Assembly: GCA_041672395.1 (NCBI GenBank)
Contig: JBAYZS010000056.1
Coordinates: 1-14,270, forward strand
Origin: UBA5287 sp041672395
GTDB taxonomy: Bacteria > Bacteroidota > Bacteroidia > Bacteroidales > Dysgonomonadaceae
DNA length: 14,270 nt
Direction: 5' to 3'
The notes under the pieces are model-generated. The model had not been told where the DNA came from and did not search any database. It saw only the letters and a program-made list of their open reading frames with translations. This document shows positions 6,352 through 14,270 of this stretch, piece after piece (within the stretch, counting starts at the first letter, position 1; each line of letters begins with the position of its first letter). Both the position numbers and the translations under genes were made by a program.

Positions 6352-8895
6352 ATGACAATATTCAAAAACAGTATTTTCCTTTTAACAGTAGCAATATTAG
6401 TAAGCTGTTCGCAAAAAATGGTGTCTGAGAGAATAATTCCAACAGACTTAAGTACTGAATTGCGTGCGCCAGCATTTCCTTTGGTTACTGTAGATCCCTA
6501 TTTTAACGCGTGGTCTTATTCAAATAATTTATATGATGATCAGCCAAGACATTGGACTGACAAGGAGTTTCCTTTGTTAGGAGCTTTAAGAGTTGACGGT
6601 GAAGTATTTCGTTTTCTAGGAAAAGAAAAGTTGCCACTTAAACCAGTACTTCCTACAGTAAAGGAAGAAAAATGGGAAGGCAAATATACTTTTGATCAAC
6701 CTAAAGGAGATTCCTGGAAAAGTCTTTCATTTAATGATGATGCTTGGAAGACCGGACAATCCGCTTTTGGCACACCTAATGAACCAAAGCTCTCAACACT
6801 TTGGCAGACAAAAGACATTTGGGTGAGACGTACATTTAATCTTGATGAAGATTTAGCTGATAAAACAATATATTTGAACTTTTCACATGACGATATCTTT
6901 GAATTGTATATAAATGGGATTAAAGTTGTTGGAACAGATTATTCTTGGAAGTACAATGTGATAGAAGAATTGTCTGACGAAGTTAAGGCATCATTGAAGA
7001 AAGGTGAGAACATTATCACTGCTCATTGTCATAATAGAACCGGGGGTGGATATGTAGATTTTGGTTTGTATGAGAGAGAAAAAGACCGTGTGTCATTTGA
7101 ACAAACAGCAGAACAGAAATCTGTAAGCGTATTGCCTACCCAGACAGTCTATACTTTCGATTGTGGACAGGTTGAATTAGATGTTATTTTTACTTCACCT
7201 TTGCTATTAGATGATCTGACACTTGTTTCTCGTCCGGTTAGTTATGTTTCTTATCAGGTGAAATCAAAAGATGGCGCATCGCACGATGTTCAAGTTTATT
7301 TTGAAGCAACTTCACAATGGGCTGTTCATGATGAGAGTCAGACTGTTGATTTTGAAAAGATAGAAAAGGATGGAAGAACATTCCTTAAAACGGGTTCAGT
7401 AGAACAACCATTACTTCAAAAGAAAGGTGATGATGTAAGAATTGACTGGGGTTATTTTTATTTAACCGGTACAGCTAATGACAAAGCAACACTAAATTTT
7501 GGAGATTATTGGGATACGAAAGAAGCTTTCCAAAAAAATGGTGTTATCTCTAATGCAAAACAAGAAAATCTTTCAGGGAATATGACGAAAGATATGACAG
7601 TTCTTGCTTATAGTCGTGATTTGGGCAAAGTTTCAGGTGATAAGAAAACGGGATATATCATGCTTGGTTATGATGATATTTATTCAATTCAATATTTTGA
7701 GAAAAACTTGAAAGGATATTGGACGAATGATGGTAAGGTAGATATTTTTCAAGCATTCAAAAGTGCTGAAACAGATTATGTATCAATCATGAAACGTTGT
7801 GATAAATTCAACCGCAGTTTGTTGGACGATGCTGAAAAAGCGGGTGGAAAAAAATATGCTGAATTGTGTGCATTGACCTATCGTCAAGCTATTGCAGCTC
7901 ATAAATTAGTAAAAGACGAAAACGGAACAATTCTTTTTTTCTCGAAAGAAAATAATAGTAATGGTTCTATTGGAACAGTGGATATCACTTATCCTTCATC
8001 TCCTTTATTTTTAGTTTATAATCCTGAACTCGTAAAAGGCATGATGAATCATATTTTTTACTACAGTGAAAGCGGAAAATGGACAAAACCTTTTGCAGCT
8101 CATGATGTGGGTACATATCCTATAGCAAACGGTCAGACATACGGTGGCGATATGCCAATTGAGGAATCCGGGAATATGTTGATTTTAACTGCTGCTATTG
8201 CTAAATTAGAAGGTAATGCTGATTATGCTGCTAAACATTGGGATGTGTTGACCGTATGGACAGATTATCTTGTTGAAGAAGGTTTAGATCCCGATAATCA
8301 GTTATGTACAGATGATTTTGCCGGTCACTTTGCACATAATGCAAATCTTTCAATTAAGGCAATTATGGGTATTGCATCTTATGGAATGTTAGCTGAAATG
8401 CAAGGAAAAAAAGATGTAGCTCAAAAGTATATGGATATTGCAAGAAAAATGGCTGTAGAATGGGAGTCAATGGCAAATGATGGAGATCATTATAAACTTA
8501 CATTTGATAAAGCCGGAACATGGAGTCAAAAATATAATTTAATTTGGGATAAAATGTTAGGATTTAATATCTTTGATCCTGAGATTGCCAAAAAAGAAAT
8601 GGCATATTATTTGACTAAACAAAATGAATTCGGTTTGCCATTAGATAACCGTGCTACATATACTAAATCAGATTGGATTATGTGGACTGCTTCGTTAACA
8701 GGTGATATGAATGATTTTAATGCATTGGTTGATAATGTATATAAATATGCAAATGAAACTAAATCTCGTGTTCCTATTAGTGATTGGCATGATACTAAAA
8801 CTGCAGAAAGAATGAATTTCAAAGCCCGTTCTGTTGTTGGCGGATATTATATGAAGCTTTTAGAACAAAAGCTTATAAAAGAAAACACGAAATAA
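6352..8895 (+). CDS. Glutaminase A-type lipoprotein (DUF4964/DUF5127/DUF4965/DUF1793)
   Basis: The product is 847 residues from ATG 6352. An in-frame TTG at 6331 would extend it by seven residues but lies in the terminator stem, so ATG 6352 is chosen. A lipoprotein signal ends in ILVSC (Cys19). Domains in order: DUF4964-type start with RAPAFPLVTVDPYFNAWS (about 37-54); an inserted jelly-roll, galactose-binding-like domain (about 104-245; IWVRRTFNL, ELYINGIKV); DUF5127-type beta domain (about 250-445, opening near YTFDCGQVELDV); DUF4965 (about 447-595); and a DUF1793 alpha/alpha-barrel region with GGDMPIEESGN (598-608), CTDDFAG (652-658) and KSDWIMWTA (772-780). The family is annotated 'glutaminase' from similarity to the fungal GtaA enzyme, but the helical-barrel fold and PUL setting make a glycan-active role at least as likely. 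The GH127 gene starts one base after its stop, so the two are translated together. Exact reaction unknown. Confidence 0.9.
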   Translation: MTIFKNSIFLLTVAILVSCSQKMVSERIIPTDLSTELRAPAFPLVTVDPYFNAWSYSNNLYDDQPRHWTDKEFPLLGALRVDGEVFRFLGKEKLPLKPVLPTVKEEKWEGKYTFDQPKGDSWKSLSFNDDAWKTGQSAFGTPNEPKLSTLWQTKDIWVRRTFNLDEDLADKTIYLNFSHDDIFELYINGIKVVGTDYSWKYNVIEELSDEVKASLKKGENIITAHCHNRTGGGYVDFGLYEREKDRVSFEQTAEQKSVSVLPTQTVYTFDCGQVELDVIFTSPLLLDDLTLVSRPVSYVSYQVKSKDGASHDVQVYFEATSQWAVHDESQTVDFEKIEKDGRTFLKTGSVEQPLLQKKGDDVRIDWGYFYLTGTANDKATLNFGDYWDTKEAFQKNGVISNAKQENLSGNMTKDMTVLAYSRDLGKVSGDKKTGYIMLGYDDIYSIQYFEKNLKGYWTNDGKVDIFQAFKSAETDYVSIMKRCDKFNRSLLDDAEKAGGKKYAELCALTYRQAIAAHKLVKDENGTILFFSKENNSNGSIGTVDITYPSSPLFLVYNPELVKGMMNHIFYYSESGKWTKPFAAHDVGTYPIANGQTYGGDMPIEESGNMLILTAAIAKLEGNADYAAKHWDVLTVWTDYLVEEGLDPDNQLCTDDFAGHFAHNANLSIKAIMGIASYGMLAEMQGKKDVAQKYMDIARKMAVEWESMANDGDHYKLTFDKAGTWSQKYNLIWDKMLGFNIFDPEIAKKEMAYYLTKQNEFGLPLDNRATYTKSDWIMWTASLTGDMNDFNALVDNVYKYANETKSRVPISDWHDTKTAERMNFKARSVVGGYYMKLLEQKLIKENTK

Positions 8896-8896
8896 T

Positions 8897-10939
8897 ATGA
8901 ATAGAATTATTTTGTCCTTAATATTTTTATTTGGGTTGTTTTCATTAAGTGCACAGAATAACGACAAGGTAACATTGGTGGATAGACCTGCGATGCAGGC
9001 TATCCATTCCAATTATTCACAAAACCGTGCACCGTTATTGCCTCAATATTTCATGAAACTACCCGTAGGAGATGTGAAGCCAAAAGGTTGGATTTATCGT
9101 TTTCTGGAATTACAGAAAAACGGTTTAAATGGTCATTTGGGAGAAATCAGTGCCTGGCTTGACAAGGATAATAATGCCTGGTTAGGAACAGGTACGGATT
9201 ATGGTTGGGAAGAAGTACCCTATTGGTTGAAAGGGTATGGTAATATGGCATATATCCTAGATGATAAGAAAATGATTGATGAAACCAAGTCGTGGCTCGA
9301 TGCAGTTTTCAAAAGTCGACGTGAGGATGGCTATTTTGGTCCCTATATAGAAAAAAATGGCAAACCTGATTTATGGGGTAATATGATTATGATTTGGTGT
9401 CTTCAATCGTACTATGAATATTCTAAAGATAAACGAGTGATTGAATTGATGACTAATTATTTCAAATGGCAGTTGAATTTACCAGATGATAAATTTCTTG
9501 AAGATTATTGGGAAAATAGTCGTGGAGGTGATAATCTATTGAGTGTTTATTGGCTTTACAATATTACTGGTGACAAGTTTTTATTAGAATTAGCTGAAAA
9601 AACTCATAAAAACACAGCTAATTGGCGTCAACGTTCCACATTACCTAATTGGCACAATGTAAATATCGCTCAAAGTTTTCGTGAACCGGCAACATATTAC
9701 ATGTATTCGAAAGATTCAACCGATTTGATTGCTACATATAATGTTCATCATTTAATAAGAAACACATTCGGTCAGGTACCTGGTGGAATGTTTGGAGCAG
9801 ATGAAAATGCACGAATGGGATATATTGATCCACGTCAAGGAACTGAAACCTGTGGTTTTGTAGAACAGATGGCATCAGATGAATTATTATTATTGATGAC
9901 AGGCGATCCATTTTGGGCAGAACATTGTGAGGAGGTTGCATTTAATTCATATCCAGCAGCTGTAATGCCAGACTTTAAGTCGCTACGATATATTACTTCT
10001 CCAAATCACACCATAAGTGATTCAAAAAACCATAATCCAGGTATTGACAACCGTGGACCGTTTTTAGCTATGAATCCTTTTAGCAGTCGTTGTTGTCAGC
10101 ATAATCATGGTCAGGGATGGCCCTATTTCATTGAACATTTGATTATGGCTACATCCGATAACGGTATTGCTGCAGCTATTTATGGTGCATGTGAAGCAAC
10201 TGTTAAAGTAGCAAATGGCAAAACGGTTGAAATTATTGAAGAAACGAATTATCCATTTGAAGAATCCATTCGTTTTAAATTAAAAACCTCAGGCAAAGTA
10301 ACTTTCCCACTTTATTTAAGAGTGCCATCGTGGACAAGCAAAGCCACAGTCTCTATTAATGGTAAAACTATTGATAAAAAGTTGGAAAAGGGTAAATATG
10401 TTTGCATAGAACGAGAATGGAAAAATGGTGATGTGATTGTATTTAATGTGCCGATGGAGTTGTCTCAATCCGTATGGCATGTTAATCAAGATAGCAGAAG
10501 TATCAATTATGGTCCTCTTACTTTTTCTCTCAAGATTAAAGAGAATTATGTTAAGGTAGGCAGTGTTGAAACAGCTATTGGTGATTCAAAATGGCAAAAA
10601 AATGCTGATGCAAGTAAATGGCCAAGTTACGAAATATATCCAGGGAGTGACTGGAACTATGCTTTAGTGATAGATGATTCTACTCCTTTAGAAGAAAACT
10701 TTAAAGTAGTTAAAAAGGAATGGCCAACTGATAATTTTCCTTTTACTACAGGCAGTGCTCCTATTGAGATTAAAGCTAAAGGTAAAAAGATTTCTCAATG
10801 GAAAATTGATCAATATGGTCTTACTAGTGAGCTTCCTATTAAGGAAAACAGTACTTTTGAAAAAACTGAAGATATAACATTAATTCCAATGGGAGCAGCA
10901 AGATTAAGAATATCTGCTTTTCCTGTGTGTCACAAATAA
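8897..10939 (+). CDS. GH127/DUF1680 beta-L-arabinofuranosidase-type glycoside hydrolase
   Basis: This 680-residue exported enzyme has a Sec signal peptide (residues 1-19, cut after SLSA before QN) and no lipobox, so it is probably periplasmic. LPVGDVKPKGWI (about 55-66) is the usual start of the DUF1680 helical barrel. GH127 enzymes are retaining hydrolases that use a Zn-bound cysteine nucleophile; in Bifidobacterium HypBA1 the metal site is Glu338, Cys340, Cys417 and Cys418. The matching residues here are Glu317 and Cys319 in ETCG, and Cys399-Cys400 in SSRCCQHNHG, with similar spacing. Glu303 in GADENAR may be the acid/base, less surely. A beta-sandwich follows (about 435-560; YLRVPSW, VSINGKTI), and the C-terminus MGAARLRISAFPV is typical. 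Family members act on beta-L-arabinofuranosides, and at least one on aceric acid in rhamnogalacturonan-II, so the exact sugar is open. The HTCS starts 20 bases downstream with no terminator between. Confidence 0.92.
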   Translation: MNRIILSLIFLFGLFSLSAQNNDKVTLVDRPAMQAIHSNYSQNRAPLLPQYFMKLPVGDVKPKGWIYRFLELQKNGLNGHLGEISAWLDKDNNAWLGTGTDYGWEEVPYWLKGYGNMAYILDDKKMIDETKSWLDAVFKSRREDGYFGPYIEKNGKPDLWGNMIMIWCLQSYYEYSKDKRVIELMTNYFKWQLNLPDDKFLEDYWENSRGGDNLLSVYWLYNITGDKFLLELAEKTHKNTANWRQRSTLPNWHNVNIAQSFREPATYYMYSKDSTDLIATYNVHHLIRNTFGQVPGGMFGADENARMGYIDPRQGTETCGFVEQMASDELLLLMTGDPFWAEHCEEVAFNSYPAAVMPDFKSLRYITSPNHTISDSKNHNPGIDNRGPFLAMNPFSSRCCQHNHGQGWPYFIEHLIMATSDNGIAAAIYGACEATVKVANGKTVEIIEETNYPFEESIRFKLKTSGKVTFPLYLRVPSWTSKATVSINGKTIDKKLEKGKYVCIEREWKNGDVIVFNVPMELSQSVWHVNQDSRSINYGPLTFSLKIKENYVKVGSVETAIGDSKWQKNADASKWPSYEIYPGSDWNYALVIDDSTPLEENFKVVKKEWPTDNFPFTTGSAPIEIKAKGKKISQWKIDQYGLTSELPIKENSTFEKTEDITLIPMGAARLRISAFPVCHK

Positions 10940-10959
10940 ATTTTAATATTTCTCATTTT

Positions 10960-13900
10960 ATGGATAGGCTGAAAACAGTATTTATTTTTCTTTTATTTTT
11001 TGTATTAATGGTTAATAACAATTCTGTTTCGGCCTATCCTAATTATTCGTTTAAACATTATAATATAAATAACGGCTTATCTCAAAATACAATACGTTCA
11101 ATATTTCAAGATAATCAAGGATTTATGTGGTTTGGAACCAAAGACGGATTAAACAGATTTGATGGTTCCACGTTTAAAGTCTTCAAATTTTCGCCCAACG
11201 ATAATTTGAATGATAATGTTTTTCATCGCATTTTACAGGACAAGAACAATAACATTTGGGTATCAACTGAAGAAGGCGTTTATATCTATGATTTACGAAA
11301 GGAACAATTTCGCCGTTTTAATAGACTTACAAGTGAAAATGATTCTGTGAATGGTGTTGTAACTGATATGGTTGCTGATCGCGACGGCGATATTTGGATG
11401 TCTGTTGAAGGAAAAGGAATCTATCATTACAATTTTGCAGATGATGAGTTGATTTTTTTTGCAACACCTATTGTAAAGGACGGCATGAAAATGGTGAGCT
11501 TATGTTCCGATAATAATAGTGGTGTATGGGTTTTTCCTTATTCTTCTCCTTTTATACATATCAATAAAAAAACAAAGGAAATAACACGATATAATTTATC
11601 TGACAACCAATTGTTGATGAATCAAGTAGGTGAAGTTTCAGATGTTTTTTTGGATCAATATAATATTTTGCTTTTAGCAACTTCTCAGAAAGGTTTAATA
11701 GCCATTAATACAGTCAATAAAACACATAGGGTGATACTAGACAAAGATGAGCATGGTGATGCAATATTTGTAAGGTGTATAGAAAGAATTGATCCTAATA
11801 CCCTTTGGATTGGTACAGAGTCGGGAGTTTTTATTTACAACTCAGAGGCGGAGGAGGTAATAAATTTGAAACATGATAATTTAGTACCTGGTTCGTTATC
11901 TGACAATGCAATATATTCTATTTATAAAGATCGTGAAGGAGGAATATGGGTCGGCTCTTATTTTGGTGGTATTGATTATTATTCAAACCATAACAATAAC
12001 TTTGAAATATTTTACCCATCGATTGCCGGCAATAGTATAAAGGGAAACAGGGTAAGAGAGTTTTGTTCTGCTCCAAACGGCAAAATATGGATTGGCACCG
12101 AAGACGGTGGACTAAACCTATTTGATCCATCTACAGATAATTTTGAACCACTTCCCCAAGCTTTGAAGTCGTTATACACCAATATTCATGCCTTATATGA
12201 TGATGGTGACGATTTATGGATTGGTGTTTTTACCAGAGGTTTGAGCAGATATAATTTGAAAACAGGTAAGCTTGTAACATATACATATTCTTCTGAACCA
12301 CATTCAATTAGTCAAAACAGTACTTTTGCACTGTGTAAAGACAAACAAGGAATGTTATGGGTTGGGACATTGGCAGGAGTAGACATTTTTGATAAAGAAA
12401 AAAATCAATTCAATAGAGTTGAAAAGTTAAAAGGTATGTCAATTCTGGATATTTTTGAAGACAGTCATGGTTTTATCTGGATATGCACTTTTTTAAATGG
12501 TCTTTATAGGTTTAATCCATCAACACACGATTGGAAAGTTTTCATACACAATGCTAAGGATGCAGAGAGCTTACCATATAATAAAACAACATCAGTTTAC
12601 GAAGATAGTGAAAGAAGGCTTTGGGTTACAACTCAAGGTGGCGGTTTTGGCCTTTTCGACAGAGATAAGGAAACATTTTTGACATTTAACAGTGCCGATG
12701 GATTACCAAATGATGTAATATACCAGATTGTTGCTGAAGACGAAGGTACGCTTTGGTTATCTACTAATTCAGGTCTTGTAGTGTTTGATATAGATAAAAA
12801 AACTTTTAAAAACTTTACTGTTAATAATGGTTTGAAAACAAACCAATTTAATTATAAATCGAGTTATAAAGATAGAAACGGGAATATTTATTTTGGGTCT
12901 TTGATGGGATTTGTACGTTTTAATCCGTCTCTTTTCAAGGAAACGACATCGACAGCTCCGCTTGTTATAACAGACCTATTTGTAAACAATTTAAGAATAA
13001 ATCCGACTGACAATAAATCTCCATTGAAGCAAAGCATTATGTATACCGATAAAGTGAGTTTACCATTTAAACAGAACTCTCTAAGTGTACGGTTCGCACG
13101 ATTAAATTATTCCGGAGCAGATATGGACCAATTATTTTATATGTTGAAGGGATTTGATGATAGATGGATTGCCGCTTCAGAAAATCATCCAATTGTTTAT
13201 TCCAACTTAAAACCAGGTAATTATGAACTTGTTTTTGGTGTAGCAGATGAAGACCTCAATGTTCCAGTTAAAAGTATTAAGTCTCTCTCCATCAAAATAA
13301 AACCTCCATATTGGTTAAATGGATGGGCTTTTTTAATATATTTTTTACTAATTGTGACGGGAACATATATACTTACACGATATATTTCAGGTCGAAATAA
13401 ACTCAATGAACAAGTAAGGATGATGGATTTTGAACAACAGAAAGAAAGAGAACTTTATCAGTCAAAAATCAATTTTTTCACTAATTTGACCCACGAAATC
13501 CGTACTCCACTTACTTTAATTAAGGCACCGTTAGATCATGTGTTGATGGCAGATGATATTCCTGATAATGCGAAAGAGAATTTACAGATTATGAGTAAAA
13601 ACACGAGTAGACTTCTTAATCTTACCAAGCAATTATTAGATTTTCGCAAAACTGAGTCAGAAGCTTATCTTATATCTCTTAAAACACAAAATGTGACAGA
13701 GCTGATAAGGGACACGATTCTTCGTTTTACGCCACTGGCAAAACAAAAAAATATAATTTTAGAAATAGATCTTCCTTCCAGTGATATGTTTGTTCAACTT
13801 GATAAAGAGGCATTTTTGAAGATTATAAGCAATCTATTGAGTAATGCTATTAAATATTGTGATCATTATGTACGACTGGAAGCGAATATTAAAGAAAACA

Positions 13901-14270
13901 ATATAAGAGAGTTTCATTTAATTACTGAAAATGATGGAGAATTGATACCGCCTGTATTTGAAGATAAAATTTTTAAACCTTTTGTGCAAATTGAAGGTAA
14001 ACATGATAATAATGTTTCAGGTACAGGAATTGGTCTAGCTCTCGCAAGTTCATTGGCAGATTTACATGGTGGGTTGTTGAGACTTGAAAATTACGCTGAA
14101 TATAATAGATTTCATCTTATTTTGCCAGTCGGTAATGTACAGACTAATGAAGACAATGCCCTTGAATTAGAGAATAAAAAGATTCAAATCCAAATAAATG
14201 AGGATACTCAAAGAAAAGAGGCTACTATTTTATTAGTTGATGATGATGTTGAGTTACTTCAATTTGAGGC
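10960..14270 (+). CDS. Hybrid two-component system (HTCS) sensor-regulator, 3' end cut by window
   Basis: The frame is open from ATG 10960 to the window end (1103 codons plus two bases), so the gene is partial. A signal peptide (about 1-25, ending VSA) exports the sensor region. I count 14 propeller strips of the form D-x-x-G-x-x-W-x-G-T-x-x-G-L (about 28-656; e.g. DNQGFMWFGTKDGL), which suggests two seven-bladed propellers. A Y_Y_Y-type domain (about 665-782; FYMLKGFDDRWI) and one membrane helix (about 788-809) follow. The kinase has H-box FTNLTHEIRTPL (His845 as phosphoacceptor), N-box SNLLSNAIKYC (Asn962), ENDGELIP (990-997) and G-box GTGIGLAL (1021-1028). The receiver begins ILLVDDDVELL (acidic 1094-1096) and is cut there; the phosphorylated Asp and the expected AraC-type DNA-binding domain lie outside. 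HTCS proteins bind oligosaccharides in the periplasm and activate their PUL. It is probably on the same transcript as the enzymes, 20 bases after the GH127 stop. Confidence 0.96.
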   Translation, partial: MDRLKTVFIFLLFFVLMVNNNSVSAYPNYSFKHYNINNGLSQNTIRSIFQDNQGFMWFGTKDGLNRFDGSTFKVFKFSPNDNLNDNVFHRILQDKNNNIWVSTEEGVYIYDLRKEQFRRFNRLTSENDSVNGVVTDMVADRDGDIWMSVEGKGIYHYNFADDELIFFATPIVKDGMKMVSLCSDNNSGVWVFPYSSPFIHINKKTKEITRYNLSDNQLLMNQVGEVSDVFLDQYNILLLATSQKGLIAINTVNKTHRVILDKDEHGDAIFVRCIERIDPNTLWIGTESGVFIYNSEAEEVINLKHDNLVPGSLSDNAIYSIYKDREGGIWVGSYFGGIDYYSNHNNNFEIFYPSIAGNSIKGNRVREFCSAPNGKIWIGTEDGGLNLFDPSTDNFEPLPQALKSLYTNIHALYDDGDDLWIGVFTRGLSRYNLKTGKLVTYTYSSEPHSISQNSTFALCKDKQGMLWVGTLAGVDIFDKEKNQFNRVEKLKGMSILDIFEDSHGFIWICTFLNGLYRFNPSTHDWKVFIHNAKDAESLPYNKTTSVYEDSERRLWVTTQGGGFGLFDRDKETFLTFNSADGLPNDVIYQIVAEDEGTLWLSTNSGLVVFDIDKKTFKNFTVNNGLKTNQFNYKSSYKDRNGNIYFGSLMGFVRFNPSLFKETTSTAPLVITDLFVNNLRINPTDNKSPLKQSIMYTDKVSLPFKQNSLSVRFARLNYSGADMDQLFYMLKGFDDRWIAASENHPIVYSNLKPGNYELVFGVADEDLNVPVKSIKSLSIKIKPPYWLNGWAFLIYFLLIVTGTYILTRYISGRNKLNEQVRMMDFEQQKERELYQSKINFFTNLTHEIRTPLTLIKAPLDHVLMADDIPDNAKENLQIMSKNTSRLLNLTKQLLDFRKTESEAYLISLKTQNVTELIRDTILRFTPLAKQKNIILEIDLPSSDMFVQLDKEAFLKIISNLLSNAIKYCDHYVRLEANIKENNIREFHLITENDGELIPPVFEDKIFKPFVQIEGKHDNNVSGTGIGLALASSLADLHGGLLRLENYAEYNRFHLILPVGNVQTNEDNALELENKKIQIQINEDTQRKEATILLVDDDVELLQFE

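Noticed and set aside
10940..10959. Search for a promoter or terminator between the GH127 and HTCS genes
   Set aside because: Only 20 A/T-rich bases with no hairpin and no TAnnTTTG element.

Overview
The window is one strand of a polysaccharide utilization locus (PUL) from a Bacteroidota bacterium, most likely class Bacteroidia. The evidence is a SusC/RagA-like receptor directly followed by a SusD/RagB-like lipoprotein, a DUF3823 lipoprotein, two exported carbohydrate-type enzymes, and a hybrid two-component system (HTCS) regulator. The DNA is clearly AT-rich. The starts lack well-placed Shine-Dalgarno sequences, and an exact TAnnTTTG promoter element lies upstream, both normal for this phylum. 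I cannot name a genus.

Layout, all on the + strand. Positions 1-111 hold a short open stretch that may be the tail of a sulfatase-type gene with an in-frame stop at its left edge; this is weak. Positions 112-627 are a very AT-rich non-coding leader with a candidate promoter. Next come the receptor (628-3750), the SusD-like lipoprotein (3757-5583) and the DUF3823 lipoprotein (5614-6288). A strong intrinsic terminator hairpin follows (6303-6339). Only 12 bases beyond it starts the second block: a multidomain 'glutaminase A'-type lipoprotein (6352-8895), a GH127/DUF1680 beta-L-arabinofuranosidase-type enzyme (8897-10939, one base after the previous stop), and an HTCS (10960 to the window end) that is cut in its receiver domain.

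How it may work together (inference from known PULs): SusD-like and DUF3823 lipoproteins bind a glycan at the cell surface and the SusC-like channel imports it using TonB energy. The two exported enzymes then trim it; GH127 chemistry suggests a beta-L-arabinofuranoside or related furanosidic substrate such as a plant pectin or glycoprotein side chain. The HTCS senses a released oligosaccharide in the periplasm through its double seven-repeat propeller and switches on the locus. No endo-acting lyase or hydrolase is visible, so the locus may act on small glycans or may continue outside the window.

The most interesting points are the terminator with no room for a promoter before the enzyme block, the unusual domain architecture and unknown substrate of the 'glutaminase'-type protein, and its tight pairing with a GH127 enzyme. 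I see no mobile element, CRISPR array, tRNA or rRNA.
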